Positions 15,773-19,251 of a stretch of DNA of 19,251 nt are shown here, in pieces. Position numbers and translations under genes: made by a program. The DNA is taken from positions 1 through 19,251 of the forward strand of contig JBLHKS010000138.1 of assembly GCA_047620505.1 (NCBI GenBank), read 5' to 3'. Source of the stretch: JBLHKS01 sp047620505. Its GTDB lineage: Bacteria; Verrucomicrobiota; Verrucomicrobiia; Verrucomicrobiales; DEV007. Within the stretch, counting starts at the first letter, position 1. Each line of letters begins with the position of its first letter. The notes under the pieces were generated by a model. It had not been told where the DNA came from. It did no database searches and worked only from the letters and a program-made list of their open reading frames with translations.

Positions 15773-17953
15773 ATGATCCGCATCCCATTTTTCGCCCTGC
15801 TTTTCCTTTTTGCTGCCGTCGCTTCGGCGGAAGTGCCTGACGTGATCAGCTTTCGCAACGATGTCCTGCCGATTTTGAGCAAAATGGGCTGCGCCGAGGG
15901 CTCGTGCCATGCGAAACAGGGCGGCCAGAAGGGCTTTCAACTCACGGTCTTCTCCTACGACCCGACGAAGGATTATCGCGAAATCGTTCACAACGCTCAG
16001 GGCAGGCGAGTCTTCCCGGCGGCTCCGGAACAAAGCCTGCTGCTGCTGAAAGCAACTCAATCCGTCGACCACGAGGGCGGCGAGCGGTTCGCGGTTGGGT
16101 CGGAGCCCTACAAATTGCTCCACGAGTGGATTCGTCAGGGCATGCCCTATGCCGAGCCGGAAGAAGCCGCGTTAACCGGAATCGATGTTTCGCCTGCCGA
16201 CGGCCAATACAAATTTGGTCAGACCCAGCAGCTGCTGGTGATGGCGAAGTTCAGCGACGGCTCGACTCGCGACGTGACGCACCTCTCGCACTACCAATCG
16301 AACGAATCGGGAATGGCAACGGTCGACGAGCACGGCTTGGTTCAGATCGGAAACACGGTAGGCGAGGGGGTTCTGATCGTTCGATTCATGGAAGGTGTCG
16401 AGGTCGCGAGATTGGCGGTTCCGCCTGAGAAGCTGCTGCCGGAGGCGGCTTACGCGAACCTGCCGGTGAACAACAAGGTCGACGAACTGGTCTACGCGCG
16501 GCATCGCGAACTTGGTCTTCTTGTTAGCGAAACTTGCACCGACACCGAGTTCATCCGGCGTGCTTCGCTTGATGCGATCGGCAGGCTGCCAACTCCGGAG
16601 CGGGTGCGTTCGTTTCTCGATAACAAGGACCCTGACAAGCGCGCCAAATACGTCGACGAACTCCTCCAGGATCCGGCGTGGGCAGATTTCTGGGGCGTGA
16701 AATGGCGGGATTTGATCGTCGGTGGAATCCAGCACATCGGGGTAAAACCTGTGTTTCTGTTAGACAGCTGGATTCGCGAGCGGCTCCGCGCGAACACGCC
16801 GTACGATGAGTTCGTAACCGAGATCCTCACCGCTGAGGGAAGCACTCACGAGTACGGGCCGATCGGCGTTTATCGGAACAAACGGACGCCGGACGATCTG
16901 AGCGCGTTCGTCAGCCAGATTTTCCTGGGAACGCGGCTCGACTGCGCGAAGTGCCACCATCATCCGAATGAAAAGTGGAGCCAGGACGATTATTTCCAGA
17001 TGGCTGCGTTTTTCGGTTCGATGAAGCGGAAAGGGCAGGGGATCTCCGCGCCGATCTCGGGCGAGGCTGAAATCTGGTGGTTTCAACCAGGCGGCGAGGT
17101 GAAGCATCCGGTTACCGATTTGGTGATGTCGCCGAAGCCGCCTGACGGCCCGCTTGTTGAGATCCCGGAAGGCGAGGACCCGCGTCAGGCGTTCGCCGAC
17201 TGGATGCTTGAGCCGGAAAACCCGTTCTTCGCGAAGGCGGCCGTGAACCGAGTCTGGGGCGAGTTTTTCAACCGCGGAATCGTTCATCCGGTCGATGATT
17301 TTCGCGAATCGAACCCAGCCGTGAACGAGCAGCTGCTGGAGTGGCTGGCGGCCGATTTCGTCGAACACGACTTTGATTTGAAGCAGGTGATGCGGCGGAT
17401 TTTGAACTCGAACGTCTACCAGGCCAGCTCGCTTCCGAACGAAACGAACGTCGCCGACATGATGCATTTTTCGCGCTCGCAACGCCGCCGAATGTCGGCT
17501 GAGGTGATGCTCGACGCGGTCTCCGACGTCACGGGCATTCGAGACAGGTTCCAGGGCATGCCGCCGGAGTCGCGCGCGATTCTGGTTTGGAACAACAAGC
17601 TGGCCTCGACGTTTCTGGACACGTTCGGTCGCCCGGATGCGAGCGCCGATTGCCCCTGCGAACGCGATCCGCTGCCGACGATGACGCAGACGCTCCACAT
17701 CATGAATTCGGACAAGCTTCAGGCGAAGCTGGATAGCGACAAAGGCTGGATTGCCCAGCTTGCTAAGAGTGAGCGCGCGCCAGAGCAGATCGTGGAAGAT
17801 TTGTATCTCGCGATTTACGCGCGTTTGCCGAATGCAGAGGAAAAGACGATCGCGATCGGCCCATTCCAAGGTGAAGACGTGGACCGCAAAGCCGCTGTAG
17901 GCGATGTGGCGTGGGCGTTGATGAACTCAGCGGAGTTTTTCTTTAATCACTAG
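15773..17953 (+). CDS. PSCyt-type DUF1549/DUF1553 protein with Ig-like domain
   Basis: A 726-residue exported protein, with signal peptide MIRIPFFALLFLFAAVASA. A haem-like site CAEGSCH (C40, C45, H46; spacing longer than CxxCH) opens a Planctomycete-cytochrome-like domain. A Big_2-like Ig domain follows at about 137-216 (IDVSPADGQYKFGQTQQLLVMAKF and ATVDEHGLVQIG). DUF1549 (VDELVYARHRELGL to KFLD-type motifs) contains a true CxxCH at C391-AKC-H395. DUF1553 fills the C-terminal third (PFFAKAAVNRVWGEFFNRGIV, ADFVEHDFDLKQVMRRILNS). Family function is unproven, but these proteins are linked to extracellular polysaccharide use. The usual DUF1501 partner does not follow it. Confidence 0.93.
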   Translation: MIRIPFFALLFLFAAVASAEVPDVISFRNDVLPILSKMGCAEGSCHAKQGGQKGFQLTVFSYDPTKDYREIVHNAQGRRVFPAAPEQSLLLLKATQSVDHEGGERFAVGSEPYKLLHEWIRQGMPYAEPEEAALTGIDVSPADGQYKFGQTQQLLVMAKFSDGSTRDVTHLSHYQSNESGMATVDEHGLVQIGNTVGEGVLIVRFMEGVEVARLAVPPEKLLPEAAYANLPVNNKVDELVYARHRELGLLVSETCTDTEFIRRASLDAIGRLPTPERVRSFLDNKDPDKRAKYVDELLQDPAWADFWGVKWRDLIVGGIQHIGVKPVFLLDSWIRERLRANTPYDEFVTEILTAEGSTHEYGPIGVYRNKRTPDDLSAFVSQIFLGTRLDCAKCHHHPNEKWSQDDYFQMAAFFGSMKRKGQGISAPISGEAEIWWFQPGGEVKHPVTDLVMSPKPPDGPLVEIPEGEDPRQAFADWMLEPENPFFAKAAVNRVWGEFFNRGIVHPVDDFRESNPAVNEQLLEWLAADFVEHDFDLKQVMRRILNSNVYQASSLPNETNVADMMHFSRSQRRRMSAEVMLDAVSDVTGIRDRFQGMPPESRAILVWNNKLASTFLDTFGRPDASADCPCERDPLPTMTQTLHIMNSDKLQAKLDSDKGWIAQLAKSERAPEQIVEDLYLAIYARLPNAEEKTIAIGPFQGEDVDRKAAVGDVAWALMNSAEFFFNH
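16226..16237. repeat. Iterated palindrome copy in the DUF1549 gene (Ig-like part)
   Basis: Full 12-bp copy, in frame, encoding Gln-Gln-Leu-Leu (152-155) in a beta-strand of the Ig-like domain. Confidence 0.9.
17327..17338. repeat. Iterated palindrome copy in the DUF1549 gene (DUF1553 part)
   Basis: GAGCAGCTGCTG, in frame as Glu-Gln-Leu-Leu (519-522). The 10-bp core is complete at 17328-17337. Confidence 0.85.
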
Positions 17954-18003
17954 TAGAGCGTCAACATTGAAATGATGAATGGCAATTTGCTAAATTGATA
18001 AGC

Positions 18004-18024
18004 TGAAGCCTTCGGCTTCAAATT
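18004..18024 (+). terminator. Possible terminator of the DUF1549 gene
   Basis: A perfect 7-bp stem (TGAAGCC/GGCTTCA, triloop TTC) lies 50 bp after the stop, followed by AATTAAT rather than a clean T-run. It is a weak intrinsic terminator candidate. Confidence 0.4.
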
Positions 18025-18102
18025 AATCGCTCGAATTCAAAACGGTCTTCGGAGGTGATGATTTGAAGCCGGCCACTAGTCGGCGATCCCGGCTCTCCGT
18101 AG

Positions 18103-18419
18103 CGGAATTCGCCAGAATTTCGTCTGGTCGCGCTCGGTGGGCTGGTGCCCGATTTCAAGTAGGGCTTCGAATTGCCAACGCCATCCCAATTTTTGTCATC
18201 CCGAGCCTGTCGAGGGACCTCAGGAGCAGGGATTGTTGAGCGTAAATCAATGGCGTCGGTCACGCCTTCAGCGGAATTCGTGGCGCTGCAGAGTGTAGGG
18301 CGTCAAACGTCATCGCAGAGGTCCCTCGACAGGCTCGGGATGACAGCAAAATGCGCAGCGAAATTCGCCAGAATTTCGTTTTTTGGGCGCCGCCATATTC
18401 GAAATTCTGGCGAATTCCG
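18103..18419. repeat. Nested inverted-repeat element (MITE-like)
   Basis: Outer arms are a perfect 20-bp inverted pair, CGGAATTCGCCAGAATTTCG at 18103-18122 and its complement at 18400-18419. A third, one-mismatch copy in direct orientation to the left arm is at 18359-18378, so the right end can also fold locally. Inner arms are a perfect 27-bp inverted pair at 18195-18221 and 18318-18344, built around CCCGAGCCTGTCGAGGGACC. The inner word resembles a repeat seen dispersed in many bacterial genomes (from memory, not searched). No ORF of transposase type lies inside. Confidence 0.8.
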
Positions 18420-18598
18420 TTACCCCGGTGATTCTTCCTGAACCCAATTCTCGTGGCAAAAACGAGGCTCCACGAATGATGGGGCCCAATTGTCTTCTCA
18501 CAAACGAGCTTCCCGAGGCGTCGGCCCCCAACTTCCGTGACGAATCCGATATCCAGCCACCGGTTGGAGCCAGAGGTCGCATCCACACCGGCGCGGCT

Positions 18599-18610
18599 CA
18601 GCAGCTGCTG
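18599..18610. repeat. Iterated palindrome copy in gene-free DNA
   Basis: Full 12-bp copy with flanks GGCT and GCTC, 180 bp past the nested inverted repeats and 270 bp before the next ORF, so free of any coding constraint. Confidence 0.9.
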
Positions 18611-18879
18611 GCTCGAATAGTGGTAGCGATAGGACTCCGTCGGGGGAAAATGGATCAGGCGTGGAAATTGATGCGATTTTCTGACAAATAGTCTTGCCCT
18701 GAGCCGTTAAAATACTCAATCTAACCACGTTTCCTCGCAATCCGCGGGGAGACATCCAAACATCCGGAAACGCGTAAGCCGCGAATTTTCCGGCCTCTGG
18801 ATGCGGCGGCTGCCTGTTCGGAGGCTCTGGAGTTAGCGCGGGCGTGGGTTCTGGTTACCGCTATAACCCCTGTGAAACA

Positions 18880-19041
18880 ATGAGAGACATCCGTACCTAC
18901 TTTAACAACCCCTTCAACGCTCCGGACATCAGCATGACCGAGTTGCTCGCCTTCGCCACCGATCACCTCGACCGGATCGGAGCCCAGAACGGCTCCGGCG
19001 AGTGGACCGCCCGGATCGGCGCGACCTCGGCCGTGATGTAG
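18880..19041 (+). pseudogene. Short ORF, probably a truncated gene
   Basis: ATG 18880 opens 53 codons: MRDIRTYFNNPFNAPDIS, then MTELLAFATDHLDRIGAQ and a C-terminus EWTARIGATSAVM before TAG. Composition and the helix-like middle look like a genuine protein N-terminus. It resembles, from memory, the start of longer hypothetical proteins in Verrucomicrobiota. The abrupt end 140 bp from an insertion sequence suggests truncation. Alternatively it is an intact small protein. No function can be assigned. Confidence 0.5.
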
Positions 19042-19149
19042 CCGCATCGATGGAAATTCCGGTGCGATTGCGCGATGGGCGCCGAATCGGTGGCGAGGGC
19101 TCTGTAGTGGTGGCTTCCAGCCGCCGAGAGCCTTCTGAGGTGCGGTAGA

Positions 19150-19180
19150 TTCCTGGACCAGTGGATAACCCACTAACTAA
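19150..19180. mobile_element. Likely left end of an IS3-family element
   Basis: The stretch before orfA contains TGGACCAGTGGATAACCCAC with an AGTGG/CCACT dyad, as expected for an IS terminal repeat near the first gene. The matching right end is outside the window, so the exact boundary is unproven. Confidence 0.4.
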
Positions 19181-19251
19181 ATGAAGAAGACGCGAAAACG
19201 ATTTACCGAAGAGTTCAAAGCGCAGGCAGTCGAGCTGGCCAGATCCGGCCG
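19181..19251 (+). CDS. IS3-family transposase OrfA, N-terminal fragment cut by the window edge
   Basis: The reading frame starts MKKTRKRFTEEFKAQAVELA and runs off the window after 23 codons. The pattern (K/R)(R/K)-F-(T/S)-x-E-F-K-x-x-A-V-x-L is the opening of the HTH_Tnp_1 domain of IS3-family OrfA, which binds the element ends. In intact elements OrfA is followed by OrfB through a -1 frameshift. Only the start is visible, so integrity is unknown. Confidence 0.85.
   Translation, partial: MKKTRKRFTEEFKAQAVELARSG

Larger units (their letters stand above)
17954..18879. other. Gene-free, repeat-rich stretch
   Basis: No supportable gene on either strand over 926 bp. The left part holds the weak hairpin at 18004-18020. 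The centre holds the nested inverted repeats at 18103-18419, and the right holds an iterated palindrome at 18599. The last 160 bp before the short ORF show nothing recognisable. The ORFs crossing it translate repeat sequence. Confidence 0.75.

Noticed and set aside
18260..18586. 108-codon minus-strand ORF containing LSSRACRGTS
   Set aside because: It is the translation of the inner inverted repeat, a peptide often produced by this kind of dispersed repeat, and not a gene.
2629..18610. The AGCAGCTGCT copies as a CRISPR array or CAG triplet expansion
   Set aside because: Spacing is irregular at kilobase scale, there is no repeat-spacer structure, and the word is a bounded palindrome rather than an extended triplet run.

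Overview
The window comes from a GC-rich bacterium of the PVC group. Verrucomicrobiota is more likely than Planctomycetota, but no rRNA is present to settle it. The lineage call rests on a Tat-exported DUF1501 protein, a PSCyt-type DUF1549/DUF1553 cytochrome-like protein, a decayed DUF1552 gene, a secreted SGNH esterase, a secreted parallel beta-helix protein and a TIM-barrel sugar phosphate isomerase/epimerase. This is the usual repertoire of polymer-degrading PVC bacteria. No tRNA, rRNA, CRISPR array or prophage was seen.

Layout from left to right. Positions 67-3438 (+) hold a SWIM-finger SNF2/Swi2 helicase. Positions 3473-3792 hold a frameshifted 3' remnant of a DUF1552 gene. Three plus-strand genes follow: a secreted SGNH hydrolase, apt (adenine phosphoribosyltransferase) and a divergent glycogen-debranching-like protein. 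A terminator at 7280-7311 serves the minus-strand DUF1501 gene (7351-8670). Next comes a REP-associated tyrosine transposase (8947-9501, -) between two directly repeated 152-bp palindromic elements. A secreted beta-helix/GATase-like protein (9703-12336, +) converges on a sugar isomerase (12398-13429, -) across a perfect 12-bp hairpin. Upstream of the isomerase, on its strand, is a structured RNA candidate ending in an intrinsic terminator (13521-13628). Two coupled minus-strand genes follow: a CBM9-like protein (13764-14360) and a lipoprotein-signal polytopic membrane protein (14363-15649). A divergent DUF1549/DUF1553 gene (15773-17953, +) comes next. Positions 17954-18879 are gene-free and repeat-rich. 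The window closes with a short, probably truncated ORF (18880-19041) and the first codons of an IS3-family orfA (19181 to the edge).

The genes form small units rather than one operon. A common theme is breakdown and sensing of carbohydrates or esters outside the cytoplasm (SGNH hydrolase, beta-helix protein, CBM9-like protein, DUF1549 and DUF1501 proteins) alongside cytoplasmic sugar metabolism (isomerase, debranching-like protein). The right end and the DUF1501/RAYT junction look like genome-plasticity zones.

The most unusual signal is not a gene. The 10-bp palindrome AGCAGCTGCT occurs 11 times in 19.25 kb, against roughly 0.02 expected from base composition (hand estimate). Copies lie about 0.8-2.6 kb apart from position 2630 onward. 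They occur on both coding orientations, in different reading frames, in at least three intergenic sites and inside one terminator. It behaves like a highly iterated palindrome, comparable in style to cyanobacterial HIP1 but with a different sequence.
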